Origin: an uncultured Prevotellaceae bacterium | GTDB taxonomy: Bacteria; Bacteroidota; Bacteroidia; Bacteroidales; Bacteroidaceae | Direction: 5' to 3' | Assembly (NCBI GenBank): GCA_900314715.1 | Contig: OMWI01000012.1 | Location: forward strand, 1 to 64,000 | Length of the DNA stretch: 64,000 nucleotides | Part shown: piece after piece, positions 1-9,177 of the stretch | Layout: every line of letters starts with the position of its first letter | Numbering within the stretch: the first letter of the stretch is position 1 | The notes under the pieces: generated by a model | What the model was told of the DNA's origin: nothing | The model's database searches: none | What the model saw: the letters and a program-made list of their open reading frames with translations, nothing else | Made by a program: the position numbers and the translations under genes

Positions 1-38
1 AAATGGTAATCAAATAAAATAAGGAAAGGAAAGAAAAT

Positions 39-233
39 ATGAAGAAAGCTGAATATATTCGTCCTGAAATCATGACTGTGGACGTACTCACAGAAAGCAG
101 CTATGCACTGACAGCTACCGGTATCGGTGGTGACGGCGGAGAAGGCGGTCCCGGCACAATCGGCGACGGCGGCACTGGCGGCGACGTTCCAGGCCCATCG
201 GCAAAGAGCTTCAGCGTTTGGGATGAAGAATAA
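39..233 (+). CDS. Gly-rich small peptide, Bacteroidales type
   Basis: A 64-residue protein with three visible parts: a basic/acidic start (MKKAEYIRPEI), a Gly/Asp-rich middle (about residues 28-52, runs such as GGDGGEGGPG), and an acidic aromatic end (SFSVWDEE). There is no hydrophobic signal segment. A purine-rich stretch (aggaaaggaaag) lies just before the ATG and a strong terminator follows 35 bases after the stop, so this is a complete short transcription unit or the end of one that begins left of the window. From memory, Prevotella genomes contain other short peptides with a similar start and a similar VWD-acidic end. The function is unknown; a precursor peptide or secreted structural peptide is only a guess. 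Confidence 0.7.
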   Translation: MKKAEYIRPEIMTVDVLTESSYALTATGIGGDGGEGGPGTIGDGGTGGDVPGPSAKSFSVWDEE

Positions 234-267
234 TGTGAATGTGATTTTGAACTTGAACTAAGAGGAA

Positions 268-316
268 GGGCTATAGACAGAATGTCAGCACGGCATATGG
301 TCTATAGCCCGTTTTT
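268..316 (+). terminator. Rho-independent terminator after the Gly-rich peptide
   Basis: A perfect 11-bp stem (GGGCTATAGAC at 268-278 pairing with GTCTATAGCCC at 300-310) is followed directly by GTTTTT. It closes the transcript of the small peptide gene. Confidence 0.85.
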
Positions 317-482
317 CATACATCTGTTTTACATTCTGATAGCACCACTTTAAAATTCTCAGGTTTTTATTTAGTTGTTCAACAGCATGTCGTTTCACAT
401 AACCTCCTATTTATTTGTAGCAACACCGAAGTCTTCAGTAGAAATTTCATGAGAAATAAAATGTAACCTTTTACTAAAACGG

Positions 483-641
483 ATGTGGACAGTATTGGCT
501 GTTCTGTTTTGTACGGTGGTTTCTGCTCAAGTAGAAGGAATTACTTACCAATTGATTACACACGTTGACCGTAGAACGATTACCGCTTCAACTGACCTCA
601 CCACAGGTGCTGCTCTTGAAGATATTTTTTTGATGTTATAA
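483..641 (+). pseudogene. Short secreted-protein fragment
   Basis: The 52 codons from ATG 483 encode a signal-peptide-like start (MWTVLAVLFCTVVSAQ) and then EGITYQLIT-type sequence, which resembles the beginning of secreted Prevotella repeat proteins. The frame stops after only about 35 mature residues, so it is probably the 5' remnant of a larger gene in a decayed, IS-associated region. Bases 317-482 before it hold nothing I can recognise. A genuine small secreted protein cannot be excluded. Confidence 0.35.
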
Positions 642-651
642 CGAGCCATTC

Positions 652-1089
652 TCATTTCTGTAATGACTCAAACAGATTCGACGCAATCTCAGCGTTTTTG
701 AACCTGATAAGATTGTCTTCTGTGGAATGGAAGCCAAGGATTTTGACGCTACCATACCAAATTATATTTTTATCAATTATAGCCGTATGAAGACCAAGAT
801 GATCACGATAGATAACGGATATACCATGCTGTTGCAATCGGATGGTGTCATTGTTATTGTCTTTCGTGTACAAGACTATTTCTTTCCCGTTTGCGACCAT
901 ACCTATCAACCTCTCAATAATGTGTGAATATCGACCCAACTTCACTTTCGGACAGGAAATGACAACTGACTGCTTGTATTTTGCCAAATCTGATATAAAT
1001 GGTTGCACTACTGTCTGGATATAATCTGTAGTAGCTAATATAAATGGTTGATACTTAATTAAATACCTGACTTCGTCGATTTTTGCCAT
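652..1089 (-). pseudogene. PLD-like nuclease domain fragment next to the IS
   Basis: The 145 codons encode a phospholipase-D-like fold: VVISCPKVK, then a stretch fitting an H-x-K-type active-site strand (HTAIIDKNIIWYGS) and the trailing IRFKNAEIASNLFE. This pattern is seen in PLD-like C-terminal domains of superfamily II helicases. The apparent start MAKIDEV lies in IS sequence: codons 4-8 coincide with the IS terminal inverted repeat (1066-1080), so the true N-terminal part is missing. The catalytic Lys of HxK is Ile here (H-T-A-I), so nuclease activity is doubtful. Probably the 3' remnant of a longer gene broken by the IS. Confidence 0.5.
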
Positions 1090-1167
1090 CTAAAAATTTT
1101 GCAACTGATAGTCAGATAGTTACAAATATATTTTGGGGTGATTTGGGTGATGCACGCTTTTTTTGCG

Positions 1168-1175
1168 TATCTTTG
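1168..1175 (+). promoter_or_regulatory. -7 promoter element of the transposase
   Basis: TATCTTTG matches the Bacteroidetes -7 consensus TAnnTTTG and ends only four bases before the ATG at 1180, so the transposase mRNA would be nearly leaderless. Confidence 0.55.
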
Positions 1176-1179
1176 CAGC

Positions 1180-2726
1180 ATGTTTGTACGCAAGAAGAAA
1201 AACCGCTCAGGCTCGATCAGCATTGCCGTTGTCGACAAGAGCAAAGGCATCTTCAGGGAAATCAAGCAGTTTGGCGTTGCCCATAATGATGCAGAAGTGG
1301 AATCCTTGGTGTCTCAAGCCAATCATTGGATAAGACGATATGGCGGTCAGCAGTTGATAGACTTTGAAGGTGGGCATGTAGGCCGGCAGTCAGACATCGA
1401 CATGTTTGTAAGCCGCATCGACGGTGCATCTATCAATGGCACATACACACTTCTGTCACAGGTCTATGACCTGGTTGGGTTCAACCAGATAGAGGACGAT
1501 GTCCTGCGTCATCTGGTGATTGCCCGTATCAGTCAGCCCTCAAGCAAGCTTGCCACGACAGCCTATTTTCGGTCATACTACAAGGAGGACGTGAGTCTGA
1601 GCCGCATCTACCGTTACATGGACAAGCTGTACAACCGCCAGATGGAACGGGTGCAGGAGATCAGCGCCAGCCATACGTGCAGGATACTGGGGGGCAGCAT
1701 CGGCCTGCTGTTCTATGACGTGACGACGCTGTACTTCGAGGCTTCCCCGAGGGACGACATGCAGCAGGCGGGCTTTCGAAGGACGGCAAGACGAGCGAGG
1801 CGCAGATTGTGCTGGGGCTGCTTGTCAGCCAGGACGGGTACCCGCTGTCCTATTCCGTCTTCAACGGCAGCCAGTATGAGGGCTATACGATGATACCCGT
1901 CATAGACGACTTTGTCCGTCGCTTCGACTTGAGGGACTTTGTCGTCGTGGCAGATTCCGGTCTGATGAGTGCAAGGAACGTCAAATTACTCCGCTCTGCG
2001 GGCTACAGGTACATCGTAGGCGCAAGGATAAAGTCAGAGACGACGGCAGTAAGGGAATGGATATTGTCCCTGGAAAGGCGTGACGGCGCCGCTTACGAGA
2101 ACAAGCGCGCCGACGGGGACAGGCTCATCGTGGGCTATTCCTCCAACAGGGCGGTCAATGATGCGAGGAACAGGTACAAGGGAGTGGAGAGGCTGAGGAA
2201 ATCATACAAGTCGGGCATGCTCACGAAGGCAAACGTCAACAGGCGCGGATACAACAAGTTCCTCGAAATCAGCAAGGACGTGGAGGTGTCCATCAGCCAG
2301 GAGAAGATTGCCGAGGACGAGCGGTGGGACGGCTTGAAGGGATATGTCACTAATACCGACCTGCCCGCCAGGGAAGTCATCGAGCAGTACCACGGCTTAT
2401 GGGTCGTGGAGCGTGCGTTCAGGATCAGCAAGGGCAATCTGGAGATGCGCCCCATGTTTCACTTTACGGAACGAAGGATAGAAGCGCACGTCTGCATCTG
2501 TTTCGTGGCATACAAAGTCTACAAGGAACTCGAGCGCATCATCAGACTCACCGGCATCGGACTCAGCGTGGAGAAGGTGATAGACATCGCCAAGACAATT
2601 ATCACCATCGACATAAAGACAGATGGGGTGATCGGGACAGAACGACGGACTTTGTTCCTCACCGAAGAGCAGCAGATTATCAAGCCACTCTTCGACCTTA
2701 AGAAACTACTGAATCAATTTGGGTGA
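1180..2726 (+). pseudogene. IS1634-like DDE transposase, frameshifted
   Basis: The product starts MFVRKKKNRSGS, the usual start of this Bacteroidetes transposase group. The first frame carries the first catalytic Asp (FYDVTTLYFEA) and the second frame carries the second Asp (VVADSGLMSARN) and the Y-R-E-K-type block (YHGLWVVERAFRISKG). The two frames join if one T is added at GGCTTTCGAAGG (about 1774-1777), giving GFSKDGKTSEAQIVLGLL. A one-base loss is therefore the simplest explanation, by mutation or sequencing error. No classical slippery heptamer is present, so programmed frameshifting is unlikely. The start at 1180 was chosen over an upstream ATG (1138) because homology-like sequence begins there and a promoter box lies just before it. 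Confidence 0.85.
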
Positions 2727-2842
2727 CGCATCGACGAAGTCAGGAAATGTATTAGTTAAGTGTTACTCAGGGTTAACATTTTTGGGCAAATTCAGGATTA
2801 TTGACCACTTATAAACGTCAAATATCAAAAAGACTATGATTA

Positions 2843-4774
2843 CTACTGATTGAGAATTACGTTTAACAAACGAATGGCATCGGTAATGTTAATCTCACCT
2901 GAATGATCCATATCTCCCAAGAACGGATTAGAACTCCTTTGTGGATTTCCCAAGATGTAATTTGTCAAAGTTACCACATCCGAAATATTAATAATGCCAT
3001 CGCCATTCACATCGCCTAATTGTTGTTTTAAGTCAACACCCACGATTCTATCATAATACTCAATCCACTTATCATCCGTCAAATAAAGGTCGAGTGAGTT
3101 GTTATTCACGTAGATAGGACATTCATTGGTGTCTTGAAACACACCGTATGACTCCAAGAAAGGAGGTGTAGATGCGAACATCTTGATATATTCTAAAGAC
3201 GAACAACTTGAAAAGGCATCATCGCCAATAGACTTGATTGTTTCGGGAAAATCTATGGAAGTAAGACTTTTGCAATTCATGAAAGCATAATTGCCTATCT
3301 TCTTCAAATTCTTGGGAAACTGGAAGTCTTGCAAACTGATGCAATTGGAAAAAGCATTCTCACCAATCATTTCCATTTCATCATGAACGACGACCGTCTT
3401 CAATTGCTCGCAATTGGCAAACACACCATTTCCTATGTTGGAAACACCTTTAGGGAAGGTGAATTGCGTGAAGTGGCAATTGCTGAACGCATCATCGCCA
3501 ATGCTCGTAACGTTTTCGGGAATCATGATTTCCTCTAAGCTACAACCGCAAAAAGCGCCGTTGCCAATGCTCGTAACACTATTTGGAATGGTGAAATGCT
3601 TCAAACTCTCGCAACCATAGAACGTGTTATCCTCTATTTGCTTTAGGTTTTCTGGAACGGTAACTTTATTCAGTTGGACACAACAATAAAAAGCACCGCT
3701 ACCAATCTTATTCACGCTATTGGGAATCAACACGGCAATCAAATCAGGACATCTACAGAAAGCGTAATCGCCAATCTCCGTCACTCCACTACGTATGATA
3801 TAGACATTGGCTGGTCGTCCTGGAGGATAGCAACAAAGTTTCTTCTCATCCTTCGTATATAAGATGCCACTCAATGAAGTATAGTGTCGGTTTGCCTTAT
3901 CAACGTTGATTGTAGACAGACGGAAACAATCGCTGAAAGCCATAGGATGTATAAAGCTTACGCTACGAGGAATGTCTATTTCCCTTAGATTACCACAGAA
4001 ATTAAAAATGTGTTGTCCGATGACGCGAATTCCATTGGAGAACGTAACGTGAAAAAGACTTGAACAATTGGCAAATGCATTGTCGCTCAGTTCTATCATA
4101 CTACCAGGAATGGTAATCGTCTCCAATCGTGCACAACCATTAAACGCATCTTGGTATATATATTCTATGGTATTCGGTAAATCAATACTTTTCAAATAGG
4201 AACATTGATAGAAGGCAAAAGGTTGGATGGATTTCACGCCATCTTGAATGACCACACTTTCCAAAGACGTGCAATTTTCAAAAAGATGTTCGCTAATGAC
4301 GCTAATGCCTTTCGGCAACGTCAGGTTTTTCAGATGACTACAACCATAGAAAACATATTCGCCAAGATAGTTGACATTGTCTGGCAAGGTGATGGAATTC
4401 ATCCCAGAACATTGATATAAGGCATAGTCATCAATCACCTTAACCGTCTGAGGAACGATAACATGGGTGATTCTCTTGCAATTATAGAAAGCATACTTGC
4501 AAATGGCAGTAACGGGAAGTCCCTTAAATCGTTCAGGAATCGTGATGGAACCACTGATGTTCTTTCCCCAGATACTGATAGCCTCTCTATAAGAGCCGTT
4601 TCCAACGTGATAATGAGAGGTAGAAACCCCGCAAACTTGGCAATTACCAGCTTGCACCAAATAGTATTTCACACCATTTGCGGCTATTTCAGGTTCGGTG
4701 TCAGCATTGACCGTCAACCCCAAAAGCAAAAAGAATAACAATGTAGCAAATCGTCCCATCTGAGTAATAAACAT
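2843..4774 (-). CDS. BspA-like leucine-rich-repeat surface protein with dockerin tail
   Basis: A 643-residue secreted protein. Residues about 6-25 form a signal peptide (FATLLFFLLLGLTVNADT). About residues 80-560 are tandem BspA/LRR_5 repeats with the pattern xIPxSVTSIGxxAFxxC (e.g. TIPNSVTSIGNGAFCGC). The end (about 585-643) is a dockerin-type pair of calcium loops (GDVNGDGIINISDVV and GDMDHSGEINITDAI). BspA-family proteins are known surface proteins of Prevotella, Tannerella and relatives, often adhesins; the ligand here cannot be inferred. An alternative start is MGRFATLL at 4759. A -7 box at 4787-4794 places the transcription start close to the first ATG. Confidence 0.85.
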   Translation of the reverse strand: MFITQMGRFATLLFFLLLGLTVNADTEPEIAANGVKYYLVQAGNCQVCGVSTSHYHVGNGSYREAISIWGKNISGSITIPERFKGLPVTAICKYAFYNCKRITHVIVPQTVKVIDDYALYQCSGMNSITLPDNVNYLGEYVFYGCSHLKNLTLPKGISVISEHLFENCTSLESVVIQDGVKSIQPFAFYQCSYLKSIDLPNTIEYIYQDAFNGCARLETITIPGSMIELSDNAFANCSSLFHVTFSNGIRVIGQHIFNFCGNLREIDIPRSVSFIHPMAFSDCFRLSTINVDKANRHYTSLSGILYTKDEKKLCCYPPGRPANVYIIRSGVTEIGDYAFCRCPDLIAVLIPNSVNKIGSGAFYCCVQLNKVTVPENLKQIEDNTFYGCESLKHFTIPNSVTSIGNGAFCGCSLEEIMIPENVTSIGDDAFSNCHFTQFTFPKGVSNIGNGVFANCEQLKTVVVHDEMEMIGENAFSNCISLQDFQFPKNLKKIGNYAFMNCKSLTSIDFPETIKSIGDDAFSSCSSLEYIKMFASTPPFLESYGVFQDTNECPIYVNNNSLDLYLTDDKWIEYYDRIVGVDLKQQLGDVNGDGIINISDVVTLTNYILGNPQRSSNPFLGDMDHSGEINITDAIRLLNVILNQ

Positions 4775-4786
4775 GATAATTTGCTA

Positions 4787-4794
4787 CAAAGATA
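4787..4794 (-). promoter_or_regulatory. -7 promoter element of the BspA-like gene
   Basis: Read on the minus strand the bases are TATCTTTG (TAnnTTTG), 13 bp before the ATG at 4774. It gives this gene its own promoter, separate from the upstream helicase-ribF operon. Confidence 0.6.
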
Positions 4795-4803
4795 ACTAAA
4801 ATT

Positions 4804-5637
4804 TCAAACTTTCTCCTTTAATCTCAAAAATAATTGATATAAAGCGGGTAAGAAAATGCACAAAGAGAATGCCAATGCCAAATAAACGTTGGTTTGGCTA
4901 CCCTTGAAAATGTCAATCAATGAAGCATCGTGCGTGTTAGGCATCAAGTTATACATCACGTATGCGATGGAATTATTCACAAAATGGAAGACCAAACCTG
5001 GAACGATGCTCTTCGTACGATAATACATCCATCCTATCAACAAGCCGATAAGCGTTCCATGAACAAACTGGGCCTCATTACCGTGAAATCCACCGAAAAT
5101 TAATGCACTAATCAGAATAGCTATCCAATGCCATTTATCATCCATCATCTTCAGCAACGTGCGTAAGACGGCTCCCCTGAAAACAACTTCCTCCGCTAAT
5201 GGAGCCATGATGCCTACTGCGAAGTAACCAAGGGGATTTCCCATCATTTTAGTAAGCATTTGCTCGGCGCTTTCAGACAATTCCACACCTAATTGCTCAT
5301 CCAACCAAATAGAGGGAATAATCGTTCCGAACACCATCAATCCCACCCAGAAAAGGGTTGACCAAGGACGAGATTGCAGATAAGTGCGCTTGAATGGTGT
5401 CCAGTCTTGCATAAAGAATAAACATACTGTGAGCAAACTGCAAACAATAGTGTTGGTTATGAGTGCATATTCATTGTCAAGGATTGCCCCTCTAATATTC
5501 TTCAATACCGATTCTATGTCGCTTCCTTGGATAAAACTCCAAGTTACCCAGATAGCAAGCCAACAAATAATTTGGATGAATGCGAAAACGAATAAGTACC
5601 AAATGATATTGATGATATTTCTAACTGTCTTTCCCAT
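4804..5637 (-). CDS. CPBP-family intramembrane metalloprotease
   Basis: A 277-residue polytopic membrane protein of the CPBP (CAAX protease/bacteriocin-processing, Abi) family. The core motifs are present: EExxxR (PLAEEVVFRG, residues 147-155), the FxxxH strand (FGGFHG, His185) and HxxxN-type HFVNNS (His218). About seven hydrophobic segments flank them. These proteases cleave within membranes; the substrate is unknown. The ATG lies two bases after the ribF stop, so it is the last gene of the helicase-HAD-ribF operon, probably translationally coupled. Confidence 0.9.
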   Translation of the reverse strand: MGKTVRNIINIIWYLFVFAFIQIICWLAIWVTWSFIQGSDIESVLKNIRGAILDNEYALITNTIVCSLLTVCLFFMQDWTPFKRTYLQSRPWSTLFWVGLMVFGTIIPSIWLDEQLGVELSESAEQMLTKMMGNPLGYFAVGIMAPLAEEVVFRGAVLRTLLKMMDDKWHWIAILISALIFGGFHGNEAQFVHGTLIGLLIGWMYYRTKSIVPGLVFHFVNNSIAYVMYNLMPNTHDASLIDIFKGSQTNVYLALAFSLCIFLPALYQLFLRLKEKV

Positions 5638-5639
5638 CG

Positions 5640-6596
5640 CTAAAAATCATTATCCTTTTCAAGTTCGAATTTTTTCAAAATCAAATCTCGGTCAATTTGC
5701 AATTGTTCTTGGAGTGCTTCCACCGTATCAAACTTGCGTTCCTCACGTATCTTACACTCGATAGAAACAAGCAACAACTTACCGTAAATATCTTCGTTAA
5801 AGTTGAAAATATGCGTTTCCACCGTCATTTCCAATCCTCCAAACGTAGGACGATGGCCAATGTTCATCATAGCAGGTTTCGTCGCCATCGTCTGCATCAA
5901 CCTTGCTCTCACGGCATAAACGCCTGAAGGCGGGATGAGTTGTCCGAATGCAGAAGTATCCAAGTTGGCGGTTGGGAAACCCATTTTCCGCCCTTCTTGT
6001 TCGCCTCCTCTCACGATTCCAGCTATAGTATATGGATAACCCAAACATTGATTGGCGATTTCTATTTCGCCTTGGCGAATATAGTTTCTCACGACCGACG
6101 AACTGATATGAATGCCGTTCAGCACATAGCTTTGATTGCGAAACACTTCCATACCCATCTCCTGTCCATAGCGAATATAATCGTCAATCCCTTCGGTTCT
6201 ATCATGACCGAAACGATTGTCATATCCCACGAACAAATGACGAACATTCAAACGCTCTTTCAATATCTTGAGCATGAAATCATGAGCCGATAAACGAGCC
6301 AATTCTTCATCGAAATGCAACACGACAACCTTTTCCACGCCTGTCTTCGACAACAATAACAACTTGCTATCTAACGTACACAACAAGGCTGGTTGATACT
6401 CCTTGTTCAACACTTGACGAGGATGCTTGTCGAAAGTAACTACCACCGATTGCAAACCGTTAGCTTTTGCGTGTTCCACCACTCGATTGATAAGGTAGAG
6501 ATGTCCGAGATGAACACCATCAAAGAATCCTACGGTGGCAACGCAAGGTTCCATCTCCTCCAACGGCAACTCTTTATTTAGGTAAATCGTCTTCAT
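5640..6596 (-). CDS. ribF: Bifunctional riboflavin kinase / FAD synthetase
   Basis: RibF phosphorylates riboflavin to FMN and adenylates FMN to FAD in the cytoplasm. The N-terminal nucleotidyltransferase half has VGFFDGVHLGH (a HIGH-type motif) and SSSVVRNYI. The C-terminal flavokinase half has GRKMGFPTANL, SGVYAV and the NIGHRPTFGG / VETHIF elements. The length (about 318 residues) is normal. The start MKTIYLNKEL at 6596 is preferred over an upstream in-frame ATG (6617) because it gives a TAATG overlap with the HAD gene stop. The downstream CPBP gene follows after two bases. Confidence 0.95.
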   Translation of the reverse strand: MKTIYLNKELPLEEMEPCVATVGFFDGVHLGHLYLINRVVEHAKANGLQSVVVTFDKHPRQVLNKEYQPALLCTLDSKLLLLSKTGVEKVVVLHFDEELARLSAHDFMLKILKERLNVRHLFVGYDNRFGHDRTEGIDDYIRYGQEMGMEVFRNQSYVLNGIHISSSVVRNYIRQGEIEIANQCLGYPYTIAGIVRGGEQEGRKMGFPTANLDTSAFGQLIPPSGVYAVRARLMQTMATKPAMMNIGHRPTFGGLEMTVETHIFNFNEDIYGKLLLVSIECKIREERKFDTVEALQEQLQIDRDLILKKFELEKDNDF

Positions 6597-7210
6597 TATT
6601 TTATCACACCCAACCAATCATCCAAGTGCTCATTCCAAAAACCATGAATACCCAAGGCATGAGCACCTTCAAGGTTTACCTTGGAATCATCGATAAAAAG
6701 GGTTTCTTCTGGTTTGATGTCGGCTTGTCGCAACACCTCCGCATAGATTTTCTCATGAGGCTTGGCGAGATGCATTTCGTATGAAACGAATGTCTGTTCG
6801 AAATAGTCTGTCACTCCCCATTCTTGATAACGGAAAAGTTTCTCTACGCACAAGCTCCAATGCATATCGTTGGTGTTGCTGAGCAAGAACAAGCGATATT
6901 TGTTGCGTAAATCCAACAATCTTCTCAATTTCCTTTCGGGGATAGCTATCAACAATTCATTCCACGCCCAAACAATCTGTTCGTCCGAAGCATGGCAACC
7001 CGTCATGCGCCTCACTTCTTGACAAAAATCTGCCGTCGTGATGTTGCCTATCTCTATGTCATAAAACAAGTCTGCCGTGAGATGTTTCTCCACGTAGTAG
7101 GAAACCTTCTCACAGCCAAGACTGTTAAATGCCTCTATGCAACGCTGACCGTCAAGACCTGCCAACACGCCGCCAAGGTCAAAGATAATATTCTTATATT
7201 TGCCTGTCAT
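6596..7210 (-). CDS. HAD-family phosphatase
   Basis: A haloacid dehalogenase-superfamily hydrolase of about 204 residues. All four motifs are visible: IIFDLGGVL (nucleophile Asp), LLSNTND (Ser/Thr), the Lys in HLAKPHEKIY, and LFIDDSKVNLEGA. It resembles small sugar-phosphate or nucleotide phosphatases such as YihX/HAD-IA; the substrate is not predictable. The start MTGKYKN at 7210 overlaps the helicase stop as ATGA, which favours it over the ATG at 7237. Given its neighbour RibF, a role on a flavin-pathway phosphate is possible but is only inference. Confidence 0.9.
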   Translation of the reverse strand: MTGKYKNIIFDLGGVLAGLDGQRCIEAFNSLGCEKVSYYVEKHLTADLFYDIEIGNITTADFCQEVRRMTGCHASDEQIVWAWNELLIAIPERKLRRLLDLRNKYRLFLLSNTNDMHWSLCVEKLFRYQEWGVTDYFEQTFVSYEMHLAKPHEKIYAEVLRQADIKPEETLFIDDSKVNLEGAHALGIHGFWNEHLDDWLGVIK

Positions 7211-9060
7211 TTCTTCTTCGGTCGTCTTCTTGCCCAACCATCTTCAAGATCTATGGCATCTTTGCCTTTGTTCTTGAATGGCTGTCCTTGTATCAAGTCG
7301 CGCCAATCCACCTTTTTCTTTTGCTTGCGAGAAACCCACTCATCCTTTTCTCTCTTTTCCTTGCGTGAAGAGCGAGGAGCCTCAGCATGTTTGCCGTTCT
7401 TGTCAACGGGAGAGTCTGCTTCATTGCAACGCACCTCACGACCTTTATAAACGGTACCGTTCAATGCTTTCATCACCTTATTTGCATCACGAGTAGGCAC
7501 CTCTATATAAGAGAATGTTCCAAACAAGTCGATATGTCCCACTTGTTGTTTGCCTTCCTTGATGTGCTTGTTTAGGTATTGCATGATTTCGCCAGGGAAA
7601 AATCCATCGTTCTTACCCAAATTGATAAACAACCGAGCATATCCCTTTTCGGCTTCACGTTTCCTACCGCCTCTACCGTCTTTCTCACGCTTTCCGCCTT
7701 CCTTACTTCTTTCCGACTTCTTCTTACTATCATCAGGACGAAGGATTTCGGGTGCGTCGGCATAGTAATCCAAAAATCTACCGAAGGTCATGGAAACGAT
7801 TTTCTTGATGATGATTTCCTTGTCGATATATTCAAAGTGGCGATTGATGTCTTCCATGAACGGAGCGATTTGATCTTCGTCAACATCCACTTTCTCTATC
7901 ATGTCCATGGCGCGATACAATTGCTTGGTACAAATCTCGCGTGGGGTTGGTAAGGTCTCGTCGATAAACTTCTTGCCAATCACCTTTTCGATATTGCGCA
8001 CTTTCGACTTCTCCCTTGTATGGATAATCGAAATGGATGTTCCCTTCTTTCCTGCTCTACCCGTACGACCGCTTCTGTGCGTATAGTTCTCAATGTCTTC
8101 GGGCAAACCATAGTTGATGACGTGCGTCAAGTCGTCTACGTCAAGTCCGCGAGCAGCCACGTCGGTAGCCACGAGCAATTGCGTCAAGTGTTGGCGGAAT
8201 TTTTGCATCGTCAAGTCGCGTTGCGCTTGCGAAAGGTCGCCATGCAACGATTCGGCATTATATCCATCCTTGATAAGTTTGTCGGCAATCTCTTGCGTCT
8301 CTATCTTCGTACGACAGAAGATAATGGCGAAGATACGTGGGTGGAAGTCAACGATACGTTTAAGCGCCAAATACTTATCCTTTGCATGAACTAAATAGTA
8401 TATATGGTTCACGTTTTCGGCACCTTCATTGCGCGAGCCTACAACGATTTCCTTATAATCACGTAAGTACGACACGGCTATCTTCTCTATTTCCTTACTC
8501 ATGGTAGCAGAGAAGAGGAGCGTATTTCTGTCTCTGGGAACCTTAGACAATATCTCGTCGATGCTTTCAGAGAAACCCATGTCGAGCATACGGTCTGCCT
8601 CGTCGAGCACCACATTGCGTATCTTGCTCAAATCAGCCGCTCCACGGTTCACCAAGTCTATCAATCGTCCTGGCGTGGCAACGATGATTTGCGCTCCGTG
8701 TTTCAAGCGTGTCATTTGGTTGACGATAGACGTACCGCCATAGACGGGTACGACGTTGACTCCTGAGATATACTTGGCGAAATCCTTGATGTCATCGCTG
8801 ATTTGCAAGCATAACTCACGCGTGGGACTCAAGATTAGGGCTTGTGTCTCACGATTGTTGGGATCCAACTTTTGTAACAATGGGATACCGAAGGCTGCTG
8901 TCTTGCCTGTGCCTGTTTGAGCCAAGGCTATTACATCGTTTCCTTCACCAAGTAAATACGGGATTACTTCTTCTTGAACGGGCATTGGATGTTCAAATCC
9001 AAGCTCCGAGATGGCACGGCGAATCTCTTCGCTTACGCCTAATTCTTCAAATGTTTTCAA
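7207..9060 (-). CDS. DEAD-box ATP-dependent RNA helicase with DbpA-type tail
   Basis: A 617-residue RNA helicase of the CsdA/DeaD group. In order: Q motif (residues about 3-29), Walker A AQTGTGKT (47-54), SPTREL, TPGRL, DEAD (153-156), SAT, and HRSGRTGRAGKKG of the second RecA domain. A basic, Lys/Arg-rich linker leads to a DbpA-like RNA-binding fold (GYARLFINLGKNDGF...IDLFGTFSYIEVP, about 475-550), followed by another basic tail. Such enzymes act in ribosome assembly and RNA unwinding, often in the cold. First gene of an operon with HAD, ribF and CPBP, led by a -7 box at 9084-9091. Confidence 0.95.
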   Translation of the reverse strand: MKTFEELGVSEEIRRAISELGFEHPMPVQEEVIPYLLGEGNDVIALAQTGTGKTAAFGIPLLQKLDPNNRETQALILSPTRELCLQISDDIKDFAKYISGVNVVPVYGGTSIVNQMTRLKHGAQIIVATPGRLIDLVNRGAADLSKIRNVVLDEADRMLDMGFSESIDEILSKVPRDRNTLLFSATMSKEIEKIAVSYLRDYKEIVVGSRNEGAENVNHIYYLVHAKDKYLALKRIVDFHPRIFAIIFCRTKIETQEIADKLIKDGYNAESLHGDLSQAQRDLTMQKFRQHLTQLLVATDVAARGLDVDDLTHVINYGLPEDIENYTHRSGRTGRAGKKGTSISIIHTREKSKVRNIEKVIGKKFIDETLPTPREICTKQLYRAMDMIEKVDVDEDQIAPFMEDINRHFEYIDKEIIIKKIVSMTFGRFLDYYADAPEILRPDDSKKKSERSKEGGKREKDGRGGRKREAEKGYARLFINLGKNDGFFPGEIMQYLNKHIKEGKQQVGHIDLFGTFSYIEVPTRDANKVMKALNGTVYKGREVRCNEADSPVDKNGKHAEAPRSSRKEKREKDEWVSRKQKKKVDWRDLIQGQPFKNKGKDAIDLEDGWARRRPKKK

Positions 9061-9083
9061 GTGCTATATATTAAATGATGGTG

Positions 9084-9091
9084 CAAAGGTA
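9084..9091 (-). promoter_or_regulatory. -7 promoter element of the helicase-ribF operon
   Basis: The minus-strand bases read TACCTTTG (TAnnTTTG), 24 bp before the helicase ATG. It is the only such box in the gap between the helicase and the PL11 gene. Confidence 0.65.
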
Positions 9092-9177
9092 CAAATAATT
9101 TTGCAATAATCACTTAATATTGGTGAATTTATGCATTTTTCTTACACCTATTCACTTGGCACCATCATTCGAATACT

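Larger units (their letters stand above)
1066..2744 (+). mobile_element. Insertion sequence, IS4/IS1634-like, with 15-bp inverted repeats
   Basis: A perfect 15-bp inverted repeat bounds the element: CCTGACTTCGTCGAT at 1066-1080 and ATCGACGAAGTCAGG at 2730-2744. Between them is one DDE transposase in two frames. The total of about 1.68 kb fits IS4/IS1634-type elements. Flanking bases AAAT (1061-1064 and 2745-2748) could be part of a target duplication, but one extra base on the left makes this uncertain. The left end lies inside the PLD-like fragment. Confidence 0.85.

Noticed and set aside
1770-1780. Programmed frameshift in the transposase
   Set aside because: There is no X-XXY-YYZ slippery heptamer or downstream pseudoknot evident; one missing T explains the change more simply.
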